Source: Entoloma clypeatum | Lineage: Eukaryota > Basidiomycota > Agaricomycetes > Agaricales > Entolomataceae | Reading direction: 5' to 3' | DNA: 64,000 nt | NCBI GenBank assembly: GCA_963565915.1 | Contig: OY751492.1 | Span: 4,340,001 to 4,404,000, forward strand | Part shown: piece after piece, positions 12,327-22,470 of the stretch | Layout: every line of letters begins with the position of its first letter | How positions within the stretch are numbered: the first letter of the stretch is position 1 | The notes under the pieces: generated by a model | What the model was told of the DNA's origin: nothing | Seen by the model: only the letters and a program-made list of their open reading frames with translations | The model's database searches: none | Translations under genes and position numbers: made by a program

Positions 12327-13547
12327 CATCTTTCGAATTTTACCGAGTTTCTCGCGAGACGCCGTGAGGAGAGTCCCCTCTGTCTTTCGGAATCGTCACG
12401 ACCGTACCTCTTCCGATGATGCCCGTTGAACGCGTACGACCTGTTGATCCTTCGGGGACAAACCAGTCTCAGCCTAGAGCCGGCGCCGCTATATTGGCCT
12501 AAGCCTATCTTTCGGTGTGCCCCCCCGACGATTTTGTGACGAAGATCAAGACATACTGGGTGCCCATTAACCTTCGATAACGCATGCCTGGAAGGGGTAA
12601 GTTCTTTTTTTATATACAATTGACGTTCCAAATGCCCAGGTCACCAGGTGTATAGAGTACAGTAGCGCCGCCGTTCTTCAGGATGTAGCTGAAGATGAAC
12701 TCCTAAAACTTTACCGGCTACCACTGAAGCTATTAGAGCCAGTATGACGAACTTGAATGCCCCGATCAAAGGTGGACGAGCTGGCCGAGAAGACCAGCGA
12801 GCGGAGGTTACGATGACATCGGCGGGGACATCGCCGCGCATATTGAACCAACCTCGTCGAGTCCACATAACACCCATTTTCCTCAAAATTTCTGTCCTCA
12901 TCGTACAGGGAGTTTCTGCACCCATTTGTTTGTTTGGCATCTCTCCTGAGTCCTCTTCCTGTCGGAGTGTGGCTTACAGCACTCAATCTGGATCAACGTG
13001 AAATAAACTGAAAGGGAGAAGGAAAAACCACACACCTGCCGCAACGCTGCATCGCTGAGGCAGTGGTTATTTTTTGTACAATTGGACCGTCATAGTAGGG
13101 TAGAGATGATTGTGCATCACCGATATCGCTGGCCGCCCGCCTGTCTGAGAGACCGCCCGCACCATCACACGAACACTGGCAGCAGGCGGAAGATGATCCG
13201 ATGACATCTTCACCGCGGACAGGTTTTCGCTGCTGGTAGAGAGAATCACGATTGGGGAGCGGCAAGTTCCAACGGAATAATATCCGATGGGCCACTTGCA
13301 GGACAACGTTTTCAGATTCTCGGGCGAGCTTCGAAACAAGGCGTCGAGGATGTATGGCGTTCCTCTCCTGTCCAGCCGACGTCTTCGACAGTCCCTCCAC
13401 CGGTCTTCCACGAAGCTTTCCCTCCCTTCCAATTAAATCGGTGGCACAACTTTCATAAATTGCCGTCGAATGGTGCTTCACAAGGAGACTTCCTCTGTAA
13501 AATAACGTTCAATGATCCACTAAGTACGAGAGTCAAAAAAACAACGG
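12327..13547. other. Intergenic, mostly unassigned
   Basis: It contains the weak small-ORF candidate at 12641-12940 (-) and overlapping frames at 12993-13481 without motifs. No tRNA or repeat was recognised. Confidence 0.35.
12641..12940 (-). CDS. Possible small membrane protein, unrecognised
   Basis: The 99-residue frame from ATG 12940 carries one hydrophobic segment, FKFVILALIASVVAGKVLGV. A neighbouring frame after 12700 reads FIFSYILKNGGATVLYTPGD, which looks more protein-like and could be joined by a short intron (gtcata...ttttag). Either structure gives a one-TM small protein. I recognise no family, and this may not be a gene. Confidence 0.25.
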   Translation of the reverse strand: MPNKQMGAETPCTMRTEILRKMGVMWTRRGWFNMRGDVPADVIVTSARWSSRPARPPLIGAFKFVILALIASVVAGKVLGVHLQLHPEERRRYCTLYTW

Positions 13548-14755
13548 TCAATATGAAAAGTATTTTTGGTCGTGAATGAGGGCATTCTCAACCTGTATGA
13601 TATACGAGTGTTAAATTATGGAGCATGCAAGAGCCGGAGTCTGAACGTACCAAATCCTTCAAAAGTCCTAAAACAAGTGAGAGGTTTTCCAAGTCGGCGC
13701 CCAAACTGATTTGCTCCGCAAGAGATATCTGCGGGGAGGCTCCCGATGCATCACCGCCCTTGTAAACGAAGAAAGCCCACTGCTCGCCTGACGTGATGCA
13801 ACCTCGCAAAACAGGCAGTCTAAAAATCAATCCAGGTCAGGTATGTTGAATACCGGTGGGGAAAATGATTGAACTCGTGTTGCTTGCAGTATGATGCCAC
13901 TGCCATTGCTGCCTGTGGGACAGCAGCTGGTAGGTTGTCTTTCTTGGCTTCGATAATGGTAGGAGTGAGGGGCCAATCTATCGCAGTCGGGTTTGCAAGT
14001 GCACCAACAGGATTTTGTAACACAAAGCCTAGAGAGTTGTAAGCAACTACCAGAAGGAATAGATATGAAGAGCTTACGGGAGTACTTTGGGGGCACTCTG
14101 GCCAGCAGGAAGTCAACCACTCCGCTGAACGAACGGCCCCCCGAAGTTGTTTCGAAAGTTGTCTTGGAGATAGGAAACTCCGGGATAATATTGACCTCGC
14201 TTGTTTCATTTTGCATTGTGGAAGCGAGGCGCAATAATATCATGTTGATCAATATGCGGCACCCGGCCTCAGTCTTGAAGTGAGAGCGCATGAAAAATGT
14301 ATGATTATTGGTGGCTGATAGTGGCTTACTACGACAGAGACATGATTGCGGACCAACTTGATGAGTTCCACGGTGGCGTCGAAAGATAAAAAGCTGTGTG
14401 GGAGATCAGCTTTCCCAATAGCTCCGATCTCATCCCTCATATCCTCGGATAGAAAGAGAGGACCAGAACGTATATGAGCTGCAACAAGAGTAAATGGGTC
14501 GACTTTCGAAAACGACGTATGCTGAAGGCCAATTGGTATAAGTAACGGCAAGTATCAAAAGGTGGGGATACAAACCTGAACGACTCCCAATTTTGCCCGT
14601 AGCTTATCAAGGGCGGGGACGAGTTCCGGAGGCAGATCTTCGTCATCCTCATCAAGTGTTGACTGAAACGTTGCAAGAGCGGTGAGTAGGACGGTCGTAT
14701 CTTCTTGTGTTAGGCCGGACAACTTGCGTTTCTTGGATGCACTTTGGGAAGCCAT
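13548..14755 (-). CDS. Hypothetical protein with possible PD-(D/E)XK-like motif
   Basis: Multi-exon gene. It starts at ATG 14755 (MASQSASKKRKLSGLTQEDT, a possible basic nuclear signal KKRK). The last exon joins cleanly across gtacgt...acag to read LLKDLVENALIHDQKYFSY and stops at 13548. Middle exons read DPFTLVAAHIRSGPLFLSED, the GRSFSGVVDFLLARVPPKYS stretch, and TPTIIEAKKDNLPAAVPQAA, followed by LRGCITSGEQWAFFVYKGG. A D (VVDFLL), an E-x-K (IEAKK) and a downstream Q are the pattern of PD-(D/E)XK phosphodiesterase folds. That assignment is inference from three motifs only. It is divergent from the BCS1-like gene, about 300 nt between starts. The gene itself is credible; the function is not established. 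Confidence 0.6.
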
Positions 14756-15057
14756 GTTTGCTCGTTGTACGTTTGTCGCGTTTTTTGCTTGCTTAGTAAT
14801 CCTTCTGATGTGACGGTGCGCGCCACACGGAATCATGATTGGCCCTCCTATCGCCCTGCATGCTGGTGCACCGCCTCTGTTATCGATGACCACCTGAAGT
14901 GGAGATCAACGGCAAGACCAACGTCGAGTCATCGAGAATTTCGATCAAGTGTGCGTGTCATCCGGTACCTGCCACTTCTGAAAATCGATTTAAGAGTCTC
15001 CCCAAGGCACACACAGACACACCGCGTACTTTCCTCCTTTCCACCAACCACCAGGGC
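14756..15057. promoter_or_regulatory. Divergent promoter region
   Basis: About 300 nt between the starts of the hypothetical gene (-) and the BCS1-like gene (+). No specific element was recognised. Confidence 0.4.
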
Positions 15058-17426
15058 ATGGATTTCTACGAAGACGAATGGATTTCTCCTTCGCCAAATT
15101 CGATCCGTCAGCAGAGTCATTCAGACGGCTCGTGGGGCACCTGGTCATTCAATCGTGTCATGGGCCTGTCGTTCATGGCGTCCTTCCTGCAGAACGAGTA
15201 CCTGTTCAATAGCGCGAGGTTGTTGATTTTGGGGACACTTATTGAAACCGGAAGGAGATTGTGTTATTGGCTAATGGAGAGGTTCAAATTTCGTGCGTTT
15301 ATCATCTTTATGGCACTCACAGCACTTTTTATCTTTCGTGAATTCGACAGAATATTGCGTCACTGCCAGGTTCGACGAGGGAGATCCGACATATGATTGG
15401 ATTCTCCTGTTCCTTGTGCGTCGTCCATTTCTCGTTGTTTTGAAGCCACCGTTCAACCAAATCTCTCGCTTTATAGACGGAGAAGAAAGTCTGGCGCCGT
15501 TCTCAAGATTTTGTCGTCAACGCCAAGAACTCGAAACGTAAATGGAGTATCAACACAGGCTCTGGGTCAAAAACAGACGGAATTGCAGATTACGTCCCAA
15601 CATACGAGCTGCCACAGCTGTTCCGCTGGCAAGGCTACTGGGTCGAGGTCAAGAGGAGCAAGTCTGGGAATGTCCACACCATGTCACCTCATGGTCCTCA
15701 AAGCTCTGCGACGATTTATATCTCGTGAGTCGTCTTTTTTCGTTAATATATGCGCGGAACTCTGACGAGGGAAACCTGGTTTTAGAATATATACACTCAA
15801 CATGTCGGCTCTGTCCGATTTGGTGTGGGAGGCGAGAGATCTGTATAGGGAAACAAGCGGGCTTAATGTCGTTGTCTACACGGCGGATATTGTGCGTTTG
15901 TCCACCTCCCTTTTACCCTCTTAATTTTCCAATTCACCTCATCGGAGTCGCAGCCGACTTACGGACCAGCATTCATGTGGAGCAACGTCAAGAACAAAGC
16001 CCGCAGGCCGCTCAGTTCGATCATTCTCTTGGAAGGTGTCATCAACTCGCTCGTCAAGGATGCACAGGAGTTCATTGACTCGGAGGAGTGGTATGTCGAG
16101 GCGGGGATTCCATACAGGAGGGGATATCTTCTGTATGGCCCTCCAGGGACGGGGAAGAGTGAGTAGTCGCGCATACATCTGCGCCATCGAGGTACTAACC
16201 AACTTTGCCTCAGCTTCGACGATATATGCCCTCGTAAGGAAATTTCGCTCCGTCTTTTGTCTTAGTTACTGAATTGTTATCAGGCAGGCAGTTTGGGTCT
16301 CGAAATCTATTCCCTCTCCCTATCCTCCCATTTGTAAGTTCATCAGTCGTTTTAATCTCGATAAAGAGTCATGTCTCCTACAGCGTCGACGACTCTTTTC
16401 TGCAAAAAGCCGCCTCATCCATCCCCAAACACTCCATCTTTCTCATCGAAGATATCGACTGCGCGTTTCCACCCCGCGAAGACGCTGACCCTCATAATGG
16501 GTATCACTCTATGAACCAGGGTTACCCGATGATGGGAGGGATGTACACGCCTCCGCCCATGGGCAGAGTCGGCCAACACAGAAGGAGCCTGGTCACACTC
16601 TCGGGCCTGTTGAACGTACTCGATGGAGTGGGGAGTGAGGAGGGGAAGTTGTTTTTCGCCACCGTGAGTTTACCGGTCCATCCTTTGCCTTTGTTTTGGA
16701 TCCCAGCTGACGAGGGATTGTGCATAGACGAACTACATCGAACGGCTAGATGCTGCGCTGCTTCGTCCGGGTAGGATCGACAAGAGAATGCAGTACTTCC
16801 TGGCGACGCCGGCTCAGGCTTCCGCGCTCTTCACCAGGTTCTACGGGCGCTGGCTTCCCCCCACTGACTCTCTCGTCAAGGAAGAGAACGAGAAACCCCC
16901 AAAGGACATCGACCCCGTTACCGAATCGCCAGTCGACATCGCCGCCCTCTCATCTAAATTCGCATCCCACATCCCAACACACACTTTCTCGACCGCCGAG
17001 CTGCAGGGGTATCTCCTCCTGCACAAGAAGGAACCTGAAGACGCAGCAGCGGGGGTCAAAGCGTGGGTGGAGGGCGAGTTGAGCGATAGGGTGGATACTA
17101 CGAGAAAGGACGAGGCGAGGAAGAAGAGGCAGTTGGAGAGGTGGTGGATGGGCAACGGGGCTGGGGTCCCCGTTTATACTGGGAACCCTGTTCCGGGTGC
17201 TCCGAGCGGACTCGCGGAATACCAGGCTCCGTCGCCTTTGCCTGGGATAGCCCCGGTGGATGCAGGCGTCGTTCCAGTGGATAGTGCCCCTGGAGGAATG
17301 GTAGGAGGGAGCCTGCCTGTTTCGATGCAAGTTCCGACGCCCCAGACGCCTCTGGTTTTAGCTTTTGCGGAGCCACCGCCCGGTTTTTCTGGTGGTGGTG
17401 GTGAAGGAGGAGGAGCGGAAGTTTGA
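15058..17426 (+). CDS. BCS1-type AAA ATPase, mitochondrial inner membrane chaperone-like
   Basis: Bcs1 inserts the Rieske Fe-S protein into respiratory complex III; basidiomycetes also have several Bcs1-like paralogues of unknown role. The start at 15058 is MDFYEDEW. A single hydrophobic segment ([16 protein letters not shown], about residues 40-70) precedes the BCS1_N region ([18 protein letters not shown]). The AAA domain has Walker [16 protein letters not shown], with an intron inside the Lys-Thr codons near 16160. Walker B is [12 protein letters not shown], followed by [16 protein letters not shown], sensor [19 protein letters not shown] and an arginine finger. Unusual are a Met/Gly/Pro-rich insert (about 16490-16570) just after Walker B and a long Pro/Gly-rich C-terminal tail (about 17150-17426). 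The tail suggests a lineage-specific paralogue rather than the core Rieske chaperone. Confidence 0.86.
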
Positions 17427-17557
17427 ATGTGCGGCGTTTGGGATGTCACGGCGGCGGCTAGTTCAGGCGCAGGGTTAGTGATTCCTGAACTTGGGTGTTA
17501 ATTTTCCAGTGATCCGGGTCTGTAATTTTGGGAATCCAGTATAAGTAGTGTATATTA

Positions 17558-19265
17558 TTACCCGCGGCCGCGGCTGCTCAGTATGACATGATGGCTCGAA
17601 TAATTGCCTTTCCGGACGAGATCTTCTAACTCCGTCCACTCTTCCTTTTGTCTCGAGGGGTTGAACTCCTTGACGCTATTTAACATCGGGAACATCCAAA
17701 TGAGACATCGATACACCTCGGCCGGAGATGTGATGGGTGAATCATAGAAGTAAAGAGATCGTAGGACCGTGTTGAATGAGATGTCGGATTGCGAGCAGAG
17801 GTCGAATGGTTCCACAACAAGCGAGATGTGTAGAGTCCATAAGTCGTGGCAACGTTCGACGAGGGGGATCAAGCCGGCGAGGGTCATGCTCGGCGCTTCG
17901 AGAGGTGGATGATCGCTACGGTATTCATCGCCCGTCATGCTTGTGTGCACCTTCAAGGATTGCAAAGACGGCCATGCCAAAGATGCTTCTTCCAGCCACG
18001 AATCATCCAGCTCGTGGGTTTCCACCAAGGTCAGCCTGACCTCCTTTAGCCCGCGCAAGACGAATAGCGGCTGAAGCAAGATGCCGAGTGACTCGCCTTC
18101 TTGGATAAAGCCCCGCCTTTCCGTCAAGGCAAGCTTGGTCAATCGGTGGTGTCGCGTAACAAGATCAACCAGGCGACCCAGGGACGATCTTACTTCCGCA
18201 GAATCCTGTTCACATGAGATATCCAAATCCTCGAATGGGCAAGCTGACATGGATTCGAGGATCGTGATTGCAATATACAGACCTGCCGTCGTGAAGTGGA
18301 AGCGACATAGGTTTCGAAACTTGCCGCCGCGGGTTGTAAATAGTTCAAGAAAATCTGGTGGATTGGGGAGGACGACGCCCGTCCATGATTTGAGCGACGT
18401 GAGGTTGCTGACATGAGAGACTGTGGCTTCCGACACAGGTAACGAGAGTTGGGTATTGAGGTCTCGAATGCTGGTGAGCCCGAGTACCAACGAATCCACT
18501 ATAGGGACAGCTCTCTCGATCCGGGAATGGGACCGCATGCGCCAGACGGAGATCTTCTGGATTCCAGGGGATATTTTTGGTAGCGATGAAAGTAGGCTAG
18601 GAAATGTTTGGTTCTCCAGTATATCGTCAATCGCGAGGTCGACGCAGGTGAGGGAAGGACCAAGAAGGACGTGGAAGAATGGCAGGACCCTGGCGTGAGT
18701 ATGGGCGGATATCAGGATTGATCGCAGGTTTGGAAGGAAGGTATGGTTCGGCCGATACCGCATAATGGCGAGGAGAACAGCCTCGTCAATGTTCGTGGAG
18801 GCGAAGCGTCTACAGATTTTCCCACTTCCGAGTACGTGGATTTTCTGGCTGTAATAGTCGAACCGAGACCAGTCTGAGTCATTCAATGGGCGAGTAAACG
18901 TCTGTATTCCAATGAATGAGTCCTGTATGACAAGCGAGGAAGGCCTTACCATGTATGGCGCCCGTCCTCGCTGATAATCCACCATCCAAAGGTCCGCTGG
19001 CATCACTCGAATGAGAGGCACCAAGGTAAATTGGGCGTGCCATAGTTTATCGAGTGCGAGTTCTGTTTACTAGGATATCAGACTTCGTTCAGACTCGAAG
19101 TAGAAAGAAGACCCAACCGGTGAAGCTGCGGCAAGTGAAAGCGAGAGAGACTAGAGCGGTTAGAGCTGGCGTTCTCATGTGGTAGCTCGTCAACCCCGAT
19201 AATTCATTGAGAAAACATTGGAAAATTTGATTCTGGACTTCGAAAATTTGTAGAGATCGGTGCAT
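17558..19265 (-). CDS. F-box/LRR protein
   Basis: Two exons. Exon 1 from ATG 19265 (MHRSLQIFEVQNQIFQCFLN, then LVSLAFTCRSFT) is a divergent F-box. It joins through gttggg...aacag to ELALDKLWHAQFTLVPLIRV and a long second exon ending at 17558. The body has repeated Leu-rich units (PSLTCVDLAIDD, SLQSLKVHTS, GLIPLVERCHDLWTLHISLV). Likely role: substrate receptor of an SCF ubiquitin ligase, target unknown. Two broken relatives lie at 48405-48857 and 51060-51805, sharing the LAWPSL and AGLIPLV blocks. The start is chosen because the second exon alone lacks an F-box. Confidence 0.75.
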
Positions 19266-19545
19266 TTGCCTGCCAGTTCCCTTGGATGCGCTATATGTGG
19301 GTGTAGTCAAAGCAAGGAGAGATTCCGAATTCCGCTCCGAGTCACACTATGTCCCATTATGATCCGTCAGTCACGCGTCACAGGGCAACGAGAACTCTGG
19401 GATGTATCCCGTCAAGTTTCCATCCCGATCGGTTTGGTACTATCATGGACCCACACATCACCCGGATGGCACACCTTTCATCACCCCGGACATCACTAAT
19501 TGCATTCTACCAACCACACATCCATGATACAGACCACTCCTAAGT

Positions 19546-21345
19546 TCACTGACATTGACAACCCTCTCTCACTAAGGACCTTCGGAAGGTTTCAAGATAC
19601 GCCTCCCTCAACGCCTCCCAAATCCTTGGGTTGTCTGGTTGGAGCCGTACCCCTACCTCAAGGCTGGTAACCTGATGCGACTGTGCCATTCCTCCGTCCT
19701 TCAAAATCGCAGCTACATCGTGGAATAGCATGGCTCCCTCAGACTCGGACCCTGTCAGCTCCCGCTCCATGTTCAAGCTGGGTGACACCAAGGACCCAAA
19801 GACTACTGCCCAACGCCGCAGAGCATCATCTGCGACCCCAGCGAGGTGATCAATCAGCTCCTGATCGGATGGTCTGACTGGTGTCCGCTCGGTCCCATTC
19901 ACAAGATGCAGTGGCCAAAACTTGATCGCATACCGCTCAAGACGCCGAAAATCAGATAGTGTCTTTCTGTGGGGAAGGAAAACCTGGCGAAAGACTATGT
20001 CGAGGCAAGCCTTGGCTACGGTGGAGTGCGCGTCTTTAGCTGTGGCCCAGAAGTTATAAGGGCGCGCAGCGTGGCTGCTCCCCGTATCGTGCAAGAGAAA
20101 CTCTAAAAATGATGCATGGAATTGTTGGGCGGCTGGCGTTACGATCTCGCCGTCAAAGACCCCCCGTGTCCGCAATGCTTCCAGATACAGGCGAATATCG
20201 CGTACGACAGATTCAGATATAGACACCAGAACCGCGAATTCGCGAACTGGTAGCGGTTCTTGTAGGACCATCATTGTGGCTACGACAACCTGGAACATCT
20301 CTTGCTGTGCGGGCTCAGGGAAAAGCCTTACGATCGCAGCACGATACAAGTCTTGAAGCCTCCTACCCTTCGATACCTGTTGGCTGGATGAAAGGATCTG
20401 TTCAACCACCGAATGCGGATCGGTTATTCGCAGTCGCGGGGATATTAATGTGCAAACCGTGGCAGCCCAGATGAGAAGACCATCGGCTTCTGCTGCTAGT
20501 TGTGCGACGCTCCGTTGGTCAGGCCTCCGCCCATTCCAGCAGATCTCTTCAAAGTGGTGGTTAAAGTACCTTTCTACAACTGCCTGTGAGACCGGGGGAA
20601 GCTCGTAAGGCTCAAATCCGGTTTTTGCTAGTGCCCGTTCAATGCCATGGTCGAAGCGACTGATCAGAAGGAATTTCACGGGGGCTGTCGAGAGAACGTA
20701 TCCAAGTTCGTCAAGGAAGACTTGACGATGCGCCCATTCATCCATTGCATCGAAAATGACGACGAGTCTGTCGGGTAGGGACAACATTTTGATAGGATTG
20801 ATGATATATTTCGTGAGGTAAGTACCAAGGGAGTGGTGAGCGCTATTGCATGTCTCCATCGCATTGACGATACTGCATATAGCACTTGAATGCATCCCCG
20901 CGAGGTCTTTCGCCATCATGCGTATGAGCATTGTAGGATGCTGATCTTGGGCTGGTAACACTGCTGCGGCGAGGCGATTCTCTGACTGAAGATGGAAAAC
21001 GAGTTGATGACCGATTGTCGACTTGCCTAAACCGGCCGCGCCGTATAGCCATAATACTGGCTGGGAGGAATTATCTATCCAGTGTCGAATATCTGTAATG
21101 ACGTCGCTCCTACTCCCATTGAGGTAGTCGCTGCGCAAAGAAGTGTAAGAAGGATGGTTTGGAAGACCGTCCAAAAGGGTCAGTGGACAACGTGTTTGGG
21201 GTTCGTGAGTCGTGTTGTTTGAGTGTTGGACTAGGGGGGCAGGGGCGCCTCGGCTGTTGTGACCCAACCAGTCGAGCCGCATATGGGGCAAGGAAGTCGC
21301 AGACAATATCCCACACAGTAAAAAAAGACAAACAAAGCTATGCAT
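19546..21345 (-). CDS. NACHT-domain NTPase (fungal NLR-like)
   Basis: One 599-codon frame. It has Walker A WLYGAAGLGKSTIGHQLVFH (about residues 98-118), Walker B RLVVIFDAMDEW (about 195) and the downstream sensor LLISRFDHGIE, as in fungal NACHT STAND proteins linked to non-self recognition and heterokaryon incompatibility. The C-terminal half is helical, with no WD40, ankyrin or TPR repeats, so the sensor part is absent or very short. As read from ATG 21345 the first 18 residues (MHSFVCLFLLCGILSATS) look like a signal peptide, unexpected for an intracellular NLR. They may be intron sequence, because NLR-like frames lie just upstream at 21387-21850. The 3' end at 19546 is firm; the 5' end is not. 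Confidence 0.72.
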   Translation of the reverse strand: MHSFVCLFLLCGILSATSLPHMRLDWLGHNSRGAPAPLVQHSNNTTHEPQTRCPLTLLDGLPNHPSYTSLRSDYLNGSRSDVITDIRHWIDNSSQPVLWLYGAAGLGKSTIGHQLVFHLQSENRLAAAVLPAQDQHPTMLIRMMAKDLAGMHSSAICSIVNAMETCNSAHHSLGTYLTKYIINPIKMLSLPDRLVVIFDAMDEWAHRQVFLDELGYVLSTAPVKFLLISRFDHGIERALAKTGFEPYELPPVSQAVVERYFNHHFEEICWNGRRPDQRSVAQLAAEADGLLIWAATVCTLISPRLRITDPHSVVEQILSSSQQVSKGRRLQDLYRAAIVRLFPEPAQQEMFQVVVATMMVLQEPLPVREFAVLVSISESVVRDIRLYLEALRTRGVFDGEIVTPAAQQFHASFLEFLLHDTGSSHAARPYNFWATAKDAHSTVAKACLDIVFRQVFLPHRKTLSDFRRLERYAIKFWPLHLVNGTERTPVRPSDQELIDHLAGVADDALRRWAVVFGSLVSPSLNMERELTGSESEGAMLFHDVAAILKDGGMAQSHQVTSLEVGVRLQPDNPRIWEALREAYLETFRRSLVREGCQCQ

Positions 21346-21386
21346 TGTGGGGACGCCGTCGCGCGTGTATACACGTCCTTATCTAG

Positions 21387-21850
21387 CTAGTGTGAATTGA
21401 GCATTCCAACATGCGATGCATTGGGCTCACCGGTTCCTGGGGCATGGCTAACGATGTTATAGACGTCTCCATTCTGTATCATCGTTCGCCGATTGTCCTG
21501 CGAAAGGCTTCCACCATGTATCTTCACACTCGAAGCACTGGAGATGACGGCGGATGAATTAAACTTTCGACAAAGATATGATGAGCGCTTCGCCTTGCAA
21601 ATCTCGAAAAGACGTACGGCAGTCATCTCCCCCGCACCCAGAACTAGCGCTCCTGGACCAGGACCATAGCGTGAAGTAGGGGTTTCTGCGGCTGAACCCG
21701 CCTGCTACATCATGAAAGGTTGGGCCCTCAAAAGAGAACTTCCAGATTCAGACTTACGAAGGCGGTAGAATGTCGCCCCACTTCTAGAGTAGTGTTCCAA
21801 CTGACATCAATGTCCCGCTGATGCCGAGCTGCGCTCCCATCATCTTCCAT
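21387..21850 (-). CDS. Possible 5' exons of the NACHT gene
   Basis: From ATG 21850 a frame reads MEDDGSAARHQRDIDVSWNT up to a clean donor gtaagtctg. It can continue after gtagcag with AGSAAETPTSRYGPGPGALV, and after ctccag with SASSVKIHGGSLSQDNRR and GDVYNI. The 'hGGsf...GDvyNi' pattern is common before the NACHT domain of basidiomycete NLRs. The splice phase into the NACHT exon could not be resolved, so this could also be a separate short gene or a decayed 5' end. Confidence 0.4.
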
Positions 21851-22470
21851 CGCAAGGGAGGAAATCTGTGTGAGGTCCACAGGGAACTGGTAAATATTGG
21901 ATTTCTCCTAGCCATTTCGACATGAAAACGTACCAGTGAGTTGGACGATGGTCGAGGATCTCGGTCAATGACCTCGGCGCGGTCACGAGCGGGGTAAGTG
22001 GATACCACTGATGGGCTGGCGAAAACCTTACAATCATTGAAAAAGATCAGTAGTCTGTTACAAAGATTGAAGACAGTATTGTACAGTAGGTGTGGAATGT
22101 AATTGGGAAACCTCTGGTGCAATGTCACCCCTGCGAACTCGAGGGTCTTCCTTCCCTGCACCCAAGGGCAAATTATCATAGTTACGAGGGCGAGTGTTGG
22201 GGATGGTCGGTAAGCTTGGATTGGTCTTCCAATTCATCGCTGGTTCAACAACTCGAAGCACTTTGGTCCATGAAGTCATAGACGTACCTGTTCATTACTA
22301 GAAAAGACGTTTTCCAACCCTCCACGACGTCCCTTCCGCCGTAACACCTCCTCGTCTATCCTCTGTTTGAATTTCTTCATGACTTCGTTCCGTTGAAGGA
22401 CTCCTGAACGTGGCGATGCGCCTGTCAAGCATGGTCAAACAACTACAGCGCGCGCTTGATGATTGATCTC
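21851..22470. other. Unassigned stretch with a coding-like fragment
   Basis: On the minus strand 22310-22400 reads MKKFKQRIDEEVLRRKGRRG before a plausible donor (gtacgt). No family was recognised. It could be a further upstream exon of the NLR or a separate decayed gene. Confidence 0.3.

Noticed and set aside
12993..13481. Two overlapping minus-strand frames of 120-160 codons
   Set aside because: Biased composition, no family resemblance and no clear start or partner exon.
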